Origin: Paenibacillus chondroitinus NBRC 15376
GTDB lineage: Bacteria > Bacillota > Bacilli > Paenibacillales > NBRC-103111
Length of the DNA: 64,000 nucleotides
Assembly: GCF_004000765.1 (NCBI RefSeq)
Contig: NZ_BILW01000020.1
Location: 62,001-126,000, forward strand
Reading direction: 5' to 3'
A program made the position numbers and the translations under genes. Below, in pieces: positions 17,636 to 26,076 of the stretch. Position 1 is the first letter of the stretch. Every line of letters begins with the position of its first letter. The notes beneath the pieces are model-generated. The model did no database searches, was not told the origin of the DNA, and was given only the letters and a program-made list of their open reading frames with translations.

Positions 17636-18514
17636 TTGAACAAACAGAGACTTTGGGGCAAGTTTCGCCCGTATGTCATGATTGCGCCTGCCATGGCCGG
17701 TATCCTTGTTTTTGTCATTTACCCTATTCTGTACCTGATCTATTTAAGCTTCTTTAAATATAACATGCTGAATAAGGCAAAGAGCAGGTTCATTGGTCTG
17801 GATAATTTTATTGAAATCTTCACAAGAGAAGACTTTTACAAATCACTATGGAATACGTGCTTGTACACGATTGGAGTTGTCGTTCTGACCTTGGCATTAT
17901 CCTTGATCATAGCCGTCTGGCTAAGCAACAACAGCAAATTCAATTCCTTGATTCAAGTCGGTATCTTTACACCTCATATTATTTCAATCGTATCGATTGC
18001 GCTCGTATGGCTTTGGATGATGGAGCCGAGTGTCGGTTATCTCAATTACATGTTGAAAGCGCTCGGTTTACCACCGTCCCAATGGTTGCAAAGCTCCAGA
18101 ACGGCTTTGGTTTCTGTCATTCTCGTTTCGGTATGGCACAGCATCGGCTATTATACACTAATTATAATCGCAGCCATCCGAGGGATTTCTAAAGAGATTC
18201 TTGAAGCAGCGGCTATTGATAATGCCAGTAAGTTTAGGGTGCTGTTCTCGATAACGATTCCCATGATTTCGCCACAGCTATTTTTTATCCTTATCATTAT
18301 GACCATCGGTTCGTTCAAAGTTTTTGATACGGTGAGAATCATGACGGGAGGCGGTCCCAATAAAGCAACCAACACGCTTGTTTACTACATTTATGAATTC
18401 CGTACGACGAATATCGGTTATGCTTCAGCGACGGGCGTAGTACTGATGGCGGCAATCGGTCTGCTGACCGTGCTGTACTTCCGATTACTGTCCAAAAAAG
18501 TCCATTATTCGTAA
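17636..18514 (+). CDS. ABC transporter permease, UgpA-like
   Basis: First membrane subunit of an importer, 292 residues with six hydrophobic segments and the coupling loop EAAAIDNASKFRVLFSITIP. The TTG start at 17636 follows AGGAGG. It belongs with the permease at 18548 and binding protein at 19403. The gene order with a neighbouring glycerophosphodiesterase mirrors the ugpBAE(C)Q arrangement for sn-glycerol-3-phosphate and its diesters, which is the basis for the proposed substrate. The A-B-binding protein set lacks its own ATPase; the UgpC-like ATPase at 37435 is a candidate partner. Confidence 0.9.
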   Translation: MNKQRLWGKFRPYVMIAPAMAGILVFVIYPILYLIYLSFFKYNMLNKAKSRFIGLDNFIEIFTREDFYKSLWNTCLYTIGVVVLTLALSLIIAVWLSNNSKFNSLIQVGIFTPHIISIVSIALVWLWMMEPSVGYLNYMLKALGLPPSQWLQSSRTALVSVILVSVWHSIGYYTLIIIAAIRGISKEILEAAAIDNASKFRVLFSITIPMISPQLFFILIIMTIGSFKVFDTVRIMTGGGPNKATNTLVYYIYEFRTTNIGYASATGVVLMAAIGLLTVLYFRLLSKKVHYS

Positions 18515-18547
18515 TGGCAAACTAGAGGATGAAAAAGGAGAGTACAA

Positions 18548-19363
18548 TTGGCCATGAAGCGAACCGTCAGCTTTATTTTCAAAATCGCGCTTCTACTTGT
18601 TTTTATATTCCCGTTTCTGTGGATGATATCGACGTCATTGCAGTCTTATGATGAGATTATGACGTTCCCGCCAACGATGGTTCCAGCTATGCCGCAGTGG
18701 AAAAACTTCACGGATGCTATGGGTACGGGGCCATTTTTAACCTATACAAGGAATTCCGTCATCGTGACGCTTTCCGTTATCGTTCTGCAAGTGATTGTGA
18801 TGATCCCAGCTGCTTACGCTTTTGCCAAGTACAATTTTTACGGAAAAGGAATCCTGTTCGGCATGGTGCTGTTGGCGTTTATGATTCCCGGACAGGTTAC
18901 CTTCATTCCTGTTTATTTGATGCTGGCGGATTGGGGCTTAATCAAGTCGCTGCTGCCGCAAATTATTCCGTTTATGTCCAATGCATTCGGCATCTTCCTG
19001 CTGCGCCAATATTTTATGCAAACTCCGGAAGAAATCATAGAGGCTGCCCGAATAGATAACGCGAGCGAGTTCAGAATCATGTGGAATATCCTGACCCCAA
19101 TGGCTATGCCTGCCTTGGCGACGGTTGTCCTTTTCAGCTTTGTCAGCCATTGGAACGATTATTTCTGGCCTTTAGTGATGACCGATTCGACACCTGTTCG
19201 GCCTCTTACCATAGGTATTTCAATGCTGAAGGAAACGGAAGGCGTGAACAATTGGAATATTCTTATGGCGGCCAATGTGGTGTTGGTCATTCCCATTTTG
19301 ATTGTGTATGCATTCTGCTCGAAATACATTGTTAAAGCTTTTGTATACTCCGGAATTAAATAA
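18548..19363 (+). CDS. ABC transporter permease, UgpE-like
   Basis: Second membrane subunit, 271 residues, with coupling loop EAARIDNASEFRIMWNILTP and the family-typical FSFVSHWNDYFWPLVM near the C-terminus. AAAGGAG (18534-18540) fits TTG 18548; the ATG at 18554 is slightly far from it. It follows the first permease by 33 bases and precedes the binding protein by 39, in one operon. It closely resembles the permease at 39404, indicating two related import systems in this window. Confidence 0.9.
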   Translation: MAMKRTVSFIFKIALLLVFIFPFLWMISTSLQSYDEIMTFPPTMVPAMPQWKNFTDAMGTGPFLTYTRNSVIVTLSVIVLQVIVMIPAAYAFAKYNFYGKGILFGMVLLAFMIPGQVTFIPVYLMLADWGLIKSLLPQIIPFMSNAFGIFLLRQYFMQTPEEIIEAARIDNASEFRIMWNILTPMAMPALATVVLFSFVSHWNDYFWPLVMTDSTPVRPLTIGISMLKETEGVNNWNILMAANVVLVIPILIVYAFCSKYIVKAFVYSGIK

Positions 19364-19402
19364 ACCGAAACAATCTAATCCTATTAATGGAGGGGTAAAT
19401 AC

Positions 19403-20734
19403 ATGAAGAAAAAAGTTGGCAATATGATGGTCACTGCAGTCGTATTAACGGGTTTGCTAGCAGGCTGTTCATCAAATGGAAGCGGCGTTGAAGGATCAAC
19501 GGCTCCAGCATCGACTTCGGCTGCGACGGCCAAGGCCTCTGGCGAGCCGGCAAAAGGCAAGGCTACGGTTCAATTTTGGCACTCTCTCGGGGGAAAAACC
19601 GGTGAGTATATGACAGCGATGATTGACCGATTCAATGCTTCCCATCCTAATATTGAAGTGGTTGGAACGTTTCAAGGCAATTATGATGAAACCGCTACCA
19701 AATTGCAGCAGTCGATTGCCGCCAATACCGCACCCGACGTGACGATGCTTGAACGCGCATATGTTGAGCAGTTCGCAGATGCAGAGGTATTGCAAGATCT
19801 TAATTCTTATATGAAAAGTTCGAAACTGAGCGCAGATGACTTCGTTCCTGGTTTGATGGGGCATTCTACGTTTAATAACAAATTGGTATCTTTGCCTTTA
19901 AACCGTTCCACGCCGATTTTCTATATCAATAAGGATATGCTGGATGAAAAAGGACTTGCGGTTCCGACAACTTGGGACGAACTGAACAAAGTTGCCAACG
20001 CGCTGGTGATTAAGGAAGGAAGCGAATACAAGCGTTATGGGCTTACCATGGTTCACGATTCATGGTACCCGATTGCCTTGATTGCGCAAGCAGGCGGTAA
20101 GTTTTTCAATGAAAAAGCAACTTCAGTTGATTTTATTGATAACGGAATTGGGGATAAAGTGTTTGGCTACTTGAAGGATATGCAAAAGTCAGGCGCTTTG
20201 TACTACCCACCTTCACAAAACTCCGGCAGCATTGTCAATCAGATGTTCACAGATGGTAAAGTCGGGATGATGTTCCAATCGACAGGTGTTATGGGATCAC
20301 TCTCCAACCTTAAGTTTAAAATGGTAACCGCTTTCATGCCGAAAGATAAAGTGAATGCTGAGCCTACAGGCGGCGCTAATATTGCCATGACTGCCGGATC
20401 CAAGCAAAAGGACGCAGCATGGGAGTTCATTAACTGGGTGGAGACCGATCCGCAAGGCGGCTTACAGTTCATAATCGATACGGGTTACCTGCCTTTCACC
20501 AAGAAAATGGTCGAAACGAAGCAAATTCAGGATCTATGGACGAAAGAGCCGAACCGCAAGGTCGCTTACGATCAGCTTCAATTTGCCGTTGATACCAATA
20601 AAAGCGTCGTTTGGCCGGAAGTTATGAAAGAGTTTCATTCCGTTATGCAGGCAATTATGTATGACAGCAAAGATATCAAATCGTCATTGGATGGATTTAA
20701 AAAGGAAACGGAACGAATTTTGAAGTCCAAATAA
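19403..20734 (+). CDS. ABC transporter substrate-binding lipoprotein, UgpB-like
   Basis: A lipid-anchored binding protein with lipobox L-A-G-C ending at Cys22 and a Ser/Ala/Thr-rich linker. The mature domain starts ATVQFWHSLGGKTGEYM, and the segment FQGNYDETATKLQQSIAA is typical of UgpB-type proteins that bind glycerol-3-phosphate or glycerophosphodiesters. The binding protein at 36100 has a matching QGNYDDLHAKVQAAFAAG segment. AGGGG precedes ATG 19403. Family assignment is firm; the glycerophosphodiester ligand is inferred from neighbours and similarity. Confidence 0.9.
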   Translation: MKKKVGNMMVTAVVLTGLLAGCSSNGSGVEGSTAPASTSAATAKASGEPAKGKATVQFWHSLGGKTGEYMTAMIDRFNASHPNIEVVGTFQGNYDETATKLQQSIAANTAPDVTMLERAYVEQFADAEVLQDLNSYMKSSKLSADDFVPGLMGHSTFNNKLVSLPLNRSTPIFYINKDMLDEKGLAVPTTWDELNKVANALVIKEGSEYKRYGLTMVHDSWYPIALIAQAGGKFFNEKATSVDFIDNGIGDKVFGYLKDMQKSGALYYPPSQNSGSIVNQMFTDGKVGMMFQSTGVMGSLSNLKFKMVTAFMPKDKVNAEPTGGANIAMTAGSKQKDAAWEFINWVETDPQGGLQFIIDTGYLPFTKKMVETKQIQDLWTKEPNRKVAYDQLQFAVDTNKSVVWPEVMKEFHSVMQAIMYDSKDIKSSLDGFKKETERILKSK

Positions 20735-20757
20735 AATAATGTGGAGGAATGGCGTCA

Positions 20758-21585
20758 ATGTCCATAACTGACAAGAACTTAGGGAGCAAGGCTATTCAAT
20801 GGCAAGCGCACCAAAACTCGAATTCAGAAGTGCCCGAGAATACGATGGCAGCGATGAATTACGCATGGAATCTCGGGGGGATACCCGAGATTGATATCCG
20901 TCAAACGGCAGATGGCATCATTATCGGTATACATGACGCAACGCCGAAACGAACATTGTCCGTACCCGAAGCGGATCAAGACAAGCTGATCTCTGAACTT
21001 ACTTTTGATCAGATTCAGCAATGGGATGCAGGTGTGAAATTCGGCGAGCAGTTCCGTAATGAGAAGGTTCCTTCACTTAAACAAATATTGGCTGGTTTGT
21101 CCGAGCATTCCGACCGTCAGCTCTATCTGGACTTTAAACAGGTAGATTTGGAAGCATTGGCTGCGCTGATTCAAGAATATGGCGTAGCCCGACAGATTAT
21201 TTTTGCCCACAATAATCATGAGAATTGTAAAACCGTTAAACGGTTAGTTCCCGAGGTTAGAACCATGCTGTGGATTCCTGCGCGTTTCCCAGAAACAGCG
21301 GTGGAAACATTCACACATATTCGTCAAACTGGGTTTGACTCCCTCAATATGGTTCAGCTTCACCTGCCAGATGCCGAGGAAAAGCAGTCGTGGCGTTACA
21401 AGCTGCAGAAGACATTTATTCAAGAGGCTCTGCAGTATTTGGGAGAAGCGGGAATGGAATTGGAAGTGCTGCCGTACAAATTTGATCAGGAAGACTTATT
21501 CGAATTACTTGACATGGGAATTCGGCGATATGCAGTTGACGAGCCAAGTGTATTTGTTGAGCTATTGAATCGCTATTTTAATTAG
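20758..21585 (+). CDS. Glycerophosphodiester phosphodiesterase family protein with altered active site
   Basis: A cytoplasmic GDPD-fold protein (no signal peptide, 275 residues). The family hydrolyses glycerophosphodiesters to sn-glycerol-3-phosphate and an alcohol. Recognisable blocks are QAHQNSNSEVPENTMAA, EIDIRQTADG and GIHDATPKRT. The two catalytic histidines are present, but the usual HRG is HQN, and the later ExK appears as DFK in LYLDFKQ. Activity on normal substrates is therefore uncertain. The start is ATG 20758, ten bases after GGAGG; an ATG at 20749 overlaps that site. In E. coli ugpQ occupies the same place beside the importer. Confidence 0.82.
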   Translation: MSITDKNLGSKAIQWQAHQNSNSEVPENTMAAMNYAWNLGGIPEIDIRQTADGIIIGIHDATPKRTLSVPEADQDKLISELTFDQIQQWDAGVKFGEQFRNEKVPSLKQILAGLSEHSDRQLYLDFKQVDLEALAALIQEYGVARQIIFAHNNHENCKTVKRLVPEVRTMLWIPARFPETAVETFTHIRQTGFDSLNMVQLHLPDAEEKQSWRYKLQKTFIQEALQYLGEAGMELEVLPYKFDQEDLFELLDMGIRRYAVDEPSVFVELLNRYFN

Positions 21586-21604
21586 GAAAGTGAGGTCAAA
21601 TTCG

Positions 21605-22645
21605 ATGAGAGCTAAAAGGTGTATGGTGTTGATTGCAGGAGTCGTGCTCATCTGTGTGCTTGGGTCATCCATGCCTACGGCAAGTGCAAAGCAACCTTCA
21701 TGGCATTCAAAAGTATTTGATTTGTCCGCACAACCGACGGAGCTGGTCCGTGATAAAGCGTTGCAAAATGGCACCGTTCTGCAATCATTTGCTTTTGATA
21801 ACGTAAATAAGCATATCTATACCGTGCAGTTGATGGCAGGCGGGCTTATGCTTCCGGGAGAACCGGCTGCCGTCAGCGGGGCGAATCGCAGTTTGAACGG
21901 CGATTTGGCTTTGACTGAGCTGGATCTTGAGGGAAACAAGTTAGGTTACATGTACTTGAAAGGTTTCGGTCATGGTGTTCAGATCGGAGTTGAAACGGAA
22001 GACGGAATTCCTTATATTTGGTCGGAAACAGACTCCGTTGCAGAGGGGAAAGATGGTTGGGGAACCGTCATCACAAGATTCAAGTTTGAGAATGGAAAGA
22101 TTTTAACTCCCGAGTCGCCGGAGCTTCAGAAACATAAACTCATCGAAGGGGCGGATCGCACAACGGTAAATATTGATGCGGTTAACGACTTGTTAACAAT
22201 GCGCTACCGGAAAGATGGTGTTTTCCACTTCGGTGTGTATGAATTGGAAAGTGTTAAGCAGCACCAGTATGACGCTATTGCGGATGTTGTGCAGCCAAGC
22301 GTAGGAACATTTCAAGGCTTCGCCTCTTACGGGCAATACCTCTATTTGCTGGAGGGGAGTTCTTACGGCACAAGCGGTTCGGTTGAACCAACAGGCAATA
22401 CGTACATTACAACTGTGAATTTTGATACAGGAGAAGCAGTCGACAAGCAGCTGATTACAGCAGGGAGTTCTTTATCTTTTAGAGAACCGGAAGGCTTAGC
22501 TGTACGAATTCCCGATGTGAAACACCCTCAAAAAGCGGAGCTTGGTGTAGGGTTTGCCTCCGACTTCACCCCTTTGCGCTTGGCAAATGTGTACACGTAC
22601 AATCGGATGCTACCTGAGGCGGCTATCAAAAATCGCAATAAATAG
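21605..22645 (+). CDS. Secreted P68 RBP/TagC-like beta-propeller protein
   Basis: A secreted protein of about 346 residues with a signal peptide ending near TASAKQ. The body has the repeated beta-strand character and the segment YMYLKGFGHGVQIGVET, with QSFAFDNVNKHIYTVQ before it, which I recognise from the propeller shared by Bacillus TagC (DinC) and the receptor-binding protein of phage P68, a wall-teichoic-acid binder. Assignment is from memory of motifs, not a search. In this operon it may bind or help degrade teichoic acid outside the cell and feed the importer (inference). ATG 21605 is nine bases after GAGG; GTG 21590 is an alternative. Confidence 0.65.
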   Translation: MRAKRCMVLIAGVVLICVLGSSMPTASAKQPSWHSKVFDLSAQPTELVRDKALQNGTVLQSFAFDNVNKHIYTVQLMAGGLMLPGEPAAVSGANRSLNGDLALTELDLEGNKLGYMYLKGFGHGVQIGVETEDGIPYIWSETDSVAEGKDGWGTVITRFKFENGKILTPESPELQKHKLIEGADRTTVNIDAVNDLLTMRYRKDGVFHFGVYELESVKQHQYDAIADVVQPSVGTFQGFASYGQYLYLLEGSSYGTSGSVEPTGNTYITTVNFDTGEAVDKQLITAGSSLSFREPEGLAVRIPDVKHPQKAELGVGFASDFTPLRLANVYTYNRMLPEAAIKNRNK

Positions 22646-22660
22646 ATTTTACTTGACCGA

Positions 22661-22735
22661 ATAAACAGCATATACTAATCTAAAAGCAAAAATAAGCGAA
22701 TATACTCTTATCTGAGCATAATATTAGCAAAGTTT
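22661..22735. promoter_or_regulatory. Phased AAGCA-type words before the deoR-family gene
   Basis: AAAAGCAAAAATAAGCGAA contains two AAGC words 10 bp apart, with AATAAACAGC upstream and GAGCATAATATTAGCAA downstream. This is the motif style seen at 16231 and 17583. It lies 20-90 bases before the regulator start, as expected for autoregulation. Confidence 0.4.
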
Positions 22736-22755
22736 GCACTTAAGAGGGGTGCCTC

Positions 22756-23517
22756 GTGTTAGCGGCAGAACGAAAATTTAGGATAGTCGAATATGTAAAA
22801 ATACATCGTGTTGCAACAATCGCTGAATTAGCCCAAGAATTCAACGTTCATGAAGCTACCATTCGAAGGGACCTGGAGGAAATTGAACAAAAGGGACTTG
22901 CGAAGAGGACACACGGTGGGGTGACAATCGATCAATGGACGCATAATGAACCTTCGTTTAATGAAAGAGTTGCCCAACAATTCGATCAAAAAGACAGGAT
23001 TGGCAAGATGGCCGCAAGCATGGTGGAAGACGGAGAGCACATCATTATTGACTCCGGAACTACAACGCTGCATATTGCCAAAAACCTGGTTCAACGATCA
23101 AACATTACAGTGGTCACCAATGACATGAATATTGCTACAGAGCTGCGTGATGCACCGGGCATCAAGGTCATTGTAACCGGCGGCGATCTTTATCCTTCCA
23201 GCTATATGTTAAACGGTATGTTCACGGATCATGTTCTGGGTTCCCTCCATGTTCAGAAGGCGTTTATCGGGATTCCTGTCATTCATCCCAAGTACGGTCT
23301 CATGCATCCGGAAGCCCAGCTGGTTCCGACCAAAAAAGGCATGATAAATGCGGCGGAAAAGATAATTGTTGTAGCGGATGACAGTAAAATAGGTAAGGTA
23401 TCACTACATACCGTAGCTCCTTGCACATCCATTAATACACTGATTACAGGCAGCAACGTATCGGAAAATGTGGTGCGGCAATTCCGCGACAGTGGAATGG
23501 ATGTTATCATGGTGTGA
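22756..23517 (+). CDS. DeoR/GlpR family transcriptional regulator
   Basis: A 253-residue repressor. The N-terminal DeoR helix-turn-helix is classic (TIAELAQEFNVHEATIRRDL, then EEIEQKGLAKRTHGG). Residues ~75-235 are the DeoR C-terminal sensor domain with DSGTTTLHIAKNL and VVADDSKIGKVS. Members sense phosphorylated sugars or polyols and repress their catabolic genes. The GTG start at 22756 follows AGAGGGG. It closes the cluster starting at 16410 and is followed by a terminator; phased AT-rich words before 16410, 17636 and itself are the probable operators. Confidence 0.92.
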   Translation: MLAAERKFRIVEYVKIHRVATIAELAQEFNVHEATIRRDLEEIEQKGLAKRTHGGVTIDQWTHNEPSFNERVAQQFDQKDRIGKMAASMVEDGEHIIIDSGTTTLHIAKNLVQRSNITVVTNDMNIATELRDAPGIKVIVTGGDLYPSSYMLNGMFTDHVLGSLHVQKAFIGIPVIHPKYGLMHPEAQLVPTKKGMINAAEKIIVVADDSKIGKVSLHTVAPCTSINTLITGSNVSENVVRQFRDSGMDVIMV

Positions 23518-23549
23518 TCGATGAGTGCGGAGATCGACCAAGTTCAATT

Positions 23550-23577
23550 AAGGATACCCCGTGGGGGTGTCCTTTTT
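23550..23577 (+). terminator. rho-independent terminator after the DeoR gene
   Basis: AAGGATACCCC and GGGGTGTCCTT pair around GTG, ending in a T run. It closes the salvage cluster. Confidence 0.85.
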
Positions 23578-23655
23578 ATATATTTTGGGGATTTACGAAT
23601 GTGATTGGTTTTGTGTTAAAGTGAATATATCGAACCGGTAGAGGGGAGCAAATTC

Positions 23656-24039
23656 ATGAAACTGGTCTGTTTCGAGACAGTATAACTTCAAGGACAGAAG
23701 GTTATGATCGCCCGCTATTGACCATAAAACTTGCCTCTAAACTTGGCGAAGAATGGGAAGTCATTAACGCTGGCGTACCTGGCAATAATACATTTGATGC
23801 GATCGAGAGAATTCAAACTGATGTCTTATCTCATAACCCGGATCTTGTGACGGTACTATTTGGCGCAAATGATGCTGCACATCATAAGAGGGTTCAATTG
23901 CTAGATTATAAGAGGAATCTCACTGACATTGATAAATCATGGCCTCCATTTCGGAGAACTCGGTTATGAGTATTTATCCGATGAAATAAAAAAGGAAGTG
24001 TTGATCTATGAACGTAGAAACGGTCATGCAAGAACTTGA
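23656..24039 (+). pseudogene. Broken SGNH/GDSL-type hydrolase
   Basis: Remnant of an SGNH esterase. From ATG 23656 (after GAGGGGAG) the frame reads MKLVCF and then breaks at 23671-23675, where one G is missing; restoring it gives FGDSITSRTEGYDRPLLTIK, the catalytic GDS block. The next part runs in frame to about 23935 with block II (VINAGVPGNNTFDAIE) and block III (LFGANDAAH). Then an internal deletion and another frame change lead to GLHFGELGYEYLSDEIKKEV (from 23941), the final catalytic-histidine block; roughly half a domain is missing and the usual Asp before GLHF is absent. The tail overlaps the start of the next gene. Confidence 0.8.
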
Positions 24040-24703
24040 ACTTCTGGGTAAGGAACGAACCAAGAAAATTTACGTCTCCAACGGTGCGCACGAGCCACTA
24101 TTTGGTGTAGCTACCGGTGAAATGAAGCCCATTGCCAAAAAAATCAAGCTTAATCAAACTTTGGCTGAGGAGCTTTACAATACTGGAAACTACGATGCGA
24201 TGTATTTTGCCGGCGTTATTGCTGACCCCAAGGCAATGACGGAAGCGGATTTTGACCGTTGGATAGATGCAGCCTATTTTTATATGCTGTCTGATTATGT
24301 GGTTGCTGTAACTTTGGCAGAAACAGATATCGCTGAGCAGGTTGCCGATAAATGGATCCTTAGCGGTGAAGAGTTGAAAATGTCGGCAGGCTGGAGTTGT
24401 TACTGCTGGCTCTTGGGTAACCGACGGGACAGCGAATTTGATGAAAGTAAACTTGCCGCTCTGCTCGAAAGAGTGAAAAATACGATTCATGATGCGCCCG
24501 AACGAACGAAATATGCAATGAATAATTTCATCTACACAGTAGGTGTATCCTATTTGCCGCTTCATGATAAGGCCATAGAGACAGCAAAAGCCGTTGGTCC
24601 AGTTGAAGTCGAACGCAATAAGAGCCTGATCGCTTCCGAGCGTATTCAAAAGGAAGTGGAAAAAGGGAGAATTGGTTTCAAACGCAAATATGTTAGATGT
24701 TAA
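24008..24703 (+). CDS. DNA alkylation repair (AlkD-like) HEAT-repeat protein
   Basis: A 231-residue helical protein resembling the DNA alkylation repair family (AlkC/AlkD, HEAT-like fold). It shows the N-terminal IYVSNGAHEPLFGVATGEMK segment and tryptophan-rich helices (DFDRWIDAAYFYM, MSAGWSCYCWLLG) typical of the family, which removes alkylated bases such as 3- or 7-alkylpurines. Subfamily and activity cannot be settled by eye. AAAGGAAG precedes ATG 24008. Its start overlaps the end of the SGNH pseudogene, so it may have been translationally linked to that gene. Confidence 0.82.
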   Translation: MNVETVMQELELLGKERTKKIYVSNGAHEPLFGVATGEMKPIAKKIKLNQTLAEELYNTGNYDAMYFAGVIADPKAMTEADFDRWIDAAYFYMLSDYVVAVTLAETDIAEQVADKWILSGEELKMSAGWSCYCWLLGNRRDSEFDESKLAALLERVKNTIHDAPERTKYAMNNFIYTVGVSYLPLHDKAIETAKAVGPVEVERNKSLIASERIQKEVEKGRIGFKRKYVRC

Positions 24704-24801
24704 ATATCATTGTCGGAATTTGTAGATTTGTGTTAGGATGAACATCAGGTTCTTTATATGAGACTTGGATAAGGATAGAAGAATAGGAGATCATTTTTAT
24801 T

Positions 24802-26010
24802 ATGACCAGCAAGAACAATCAGCATGCGTTTAGATTAGCATTGCTGCTCGGTTTATTTTCGACACTCGGGCCTTTTACCATTGATATGTATTTACCCGCG
24901 TTCCCGGAAATTGTGAAGCAATTCGGTACAACGGCTTCCCTTGTACAACTCAGTTTGACCGCTTGTTTACTCGGTCTGGGCATCGGCCAACTCGTGATGG
25001 GTTCTCTGAGTGATGTCTATGGCAGACGCAACCCGCTGCTTATCTCTATGGCCTTTTACGTCGTCGCTTCATTAGCTTGTGCGTTCTCGCCTAATATCGG
25101 AGTGTTGATTGCATTCCGTTTCGTGCAGGGCTTCTCCGCATCCGCGGGTATTGTTATTTCCCGGGCAATTGCACGTGACTTGTACAGTGGCCACGAACTC
25201 ACCAAGTTTTTCTCCCTGCTGCTGCTTGTCGGTAATTTGGGGCCGCTCGTAGCACCGGTTACCGGTAGTGGAATACTATCTTTCACGACGTGGATCGGCG
25301 TATTTATCGCACTTGCGATACTGGGATTGTACCTATTGACGATGACAAAATGGAAGCTGCAAGAGACTTTGCCATCCGATCGTCGCAGGCCTAGCAATTT
25401 TATGGAGCAGTTAAAGAACTACGGATCGCTCCTGCGAGATCGCCAATTTGTCGGATATATGCTGGCACAGGGCATTATGATCGCGGGCGTGTTCGCTTAC
25501 GTGTCGGGAACGCCTTTTATCTATCAAAATATTTACGGCGCTTCACCGACGGTATTCGCTCTTTTGTTCGGGTCAAACGGCATTAGCTTAATCATCGGCT
25601 CCCAAGTGGTGGGGCGGATGTCGCATCGCGTCTCTGAACAGGCCTTTCTGTTGTTCGGTCTGTGGGTAGCTTTTTTTGCCAGCCTTACAGTTTTAGTAGT
25701 AGCCATCGTTCATGGGCCGCTTTTCGCTTTAGTCATTCCGTTGTTTTTCTTTGTGGCCGCAATCGGTATAACGTCAACGGCAGCTTTTCCGCTTGCGATG
25801 GAGAGCCAAAGTCAAAATGCGGGCAGCGCTGCTGCATTGCTGGGTGTCATCCCATTCTTGCTTGGGGCTGTTGTCTCCCCGCTGGTCGGTATCGCGGGTG
25901 AGAATACCGCTGTACCGCTAGGCGTCATTATTTTGTTGACGAGCGCCGCTGCGATGTTCGCTTATTTCATTCTCGTAAGAAGAGGCTCACGCGGAGTCGC
26001 TCAACGATAA
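24802..26010 (+). CDS. Bcr/CflA family drug efflux MFS transporter
   Basis: A 402-residue, 12-helix major facilitator. The N-terminal signature TIDMYLPAFPEIVKQF and the loop GSLSDVYGRRNPLL between helices 2 and 3 mark the Bcr/CflA drug:proton antiporter group (bicyclomycin or chloramphenicol export in characterised members). It ends with a basic tail. A strong terminator shared with the convergent VOC gene follows. No regulator gene adjoins it. The 98 bases upstream hold no other gene. Confidence 0.9.
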   Translation: MTSKNNQHAFRLALLLGLFSTLGPFTIDMYLPAFPEIVKQFGTTASLVQLSLTACLLGLGIGQLVMGSLSDVYGRRNPLLISMAFYVVASLACAFSPNIGVLIAFRFVQGFSASAGIVISRAIARDLYSGHELTKFFSLLLLVGNLGPLVAPVTGSGILSFTTWIGVFIALAILGLYLLTMTKWKLQETLPSDRRRPSNFMEQLKNYGSLLRDRQFVGYMLAQGIMIAGVFAYVSGTPFIYQNIYGASPTVFALLFGSNGISLIIGSQVVGRMSHRVSEQAFLLFGLWVAFFASLTVLVVAIVHGPLFALVIPLFFFVAAIGITSTAAFPLAMESQSQNAGSAAALLGVIPFLLGAVVSPLVGIAGENTAVPLGVIILLTSAAAMFAYFILVRRGSRGVAQR

Positions 26011-26016
26011 CTAAAC

Positions 26017-26064
26017 CAAAAAAGCCTCTAGAAGCACTTAACTTGTGCGTTCTAGAGGCTTTTT
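26017..26064 (+). terminator. Bidirectional terminator between MFS and VOC genes
   Basis: AAAGCCTCTAGAA and TTCTAGAGGCTTT form a long stem closing a small inner CAC/GTG pairing, with A and T runs on either side, suited to ending both convergent genes. Confidence 0.88.
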
Positions 26065-26076
26065 CGCTATGCCGAC

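Noticed and set aside
24098..24649. 183-codon open frame antisense to the AlkD-like gene
   Set aside because: Shadow of the sense gene; no start signal and no conserved motif.
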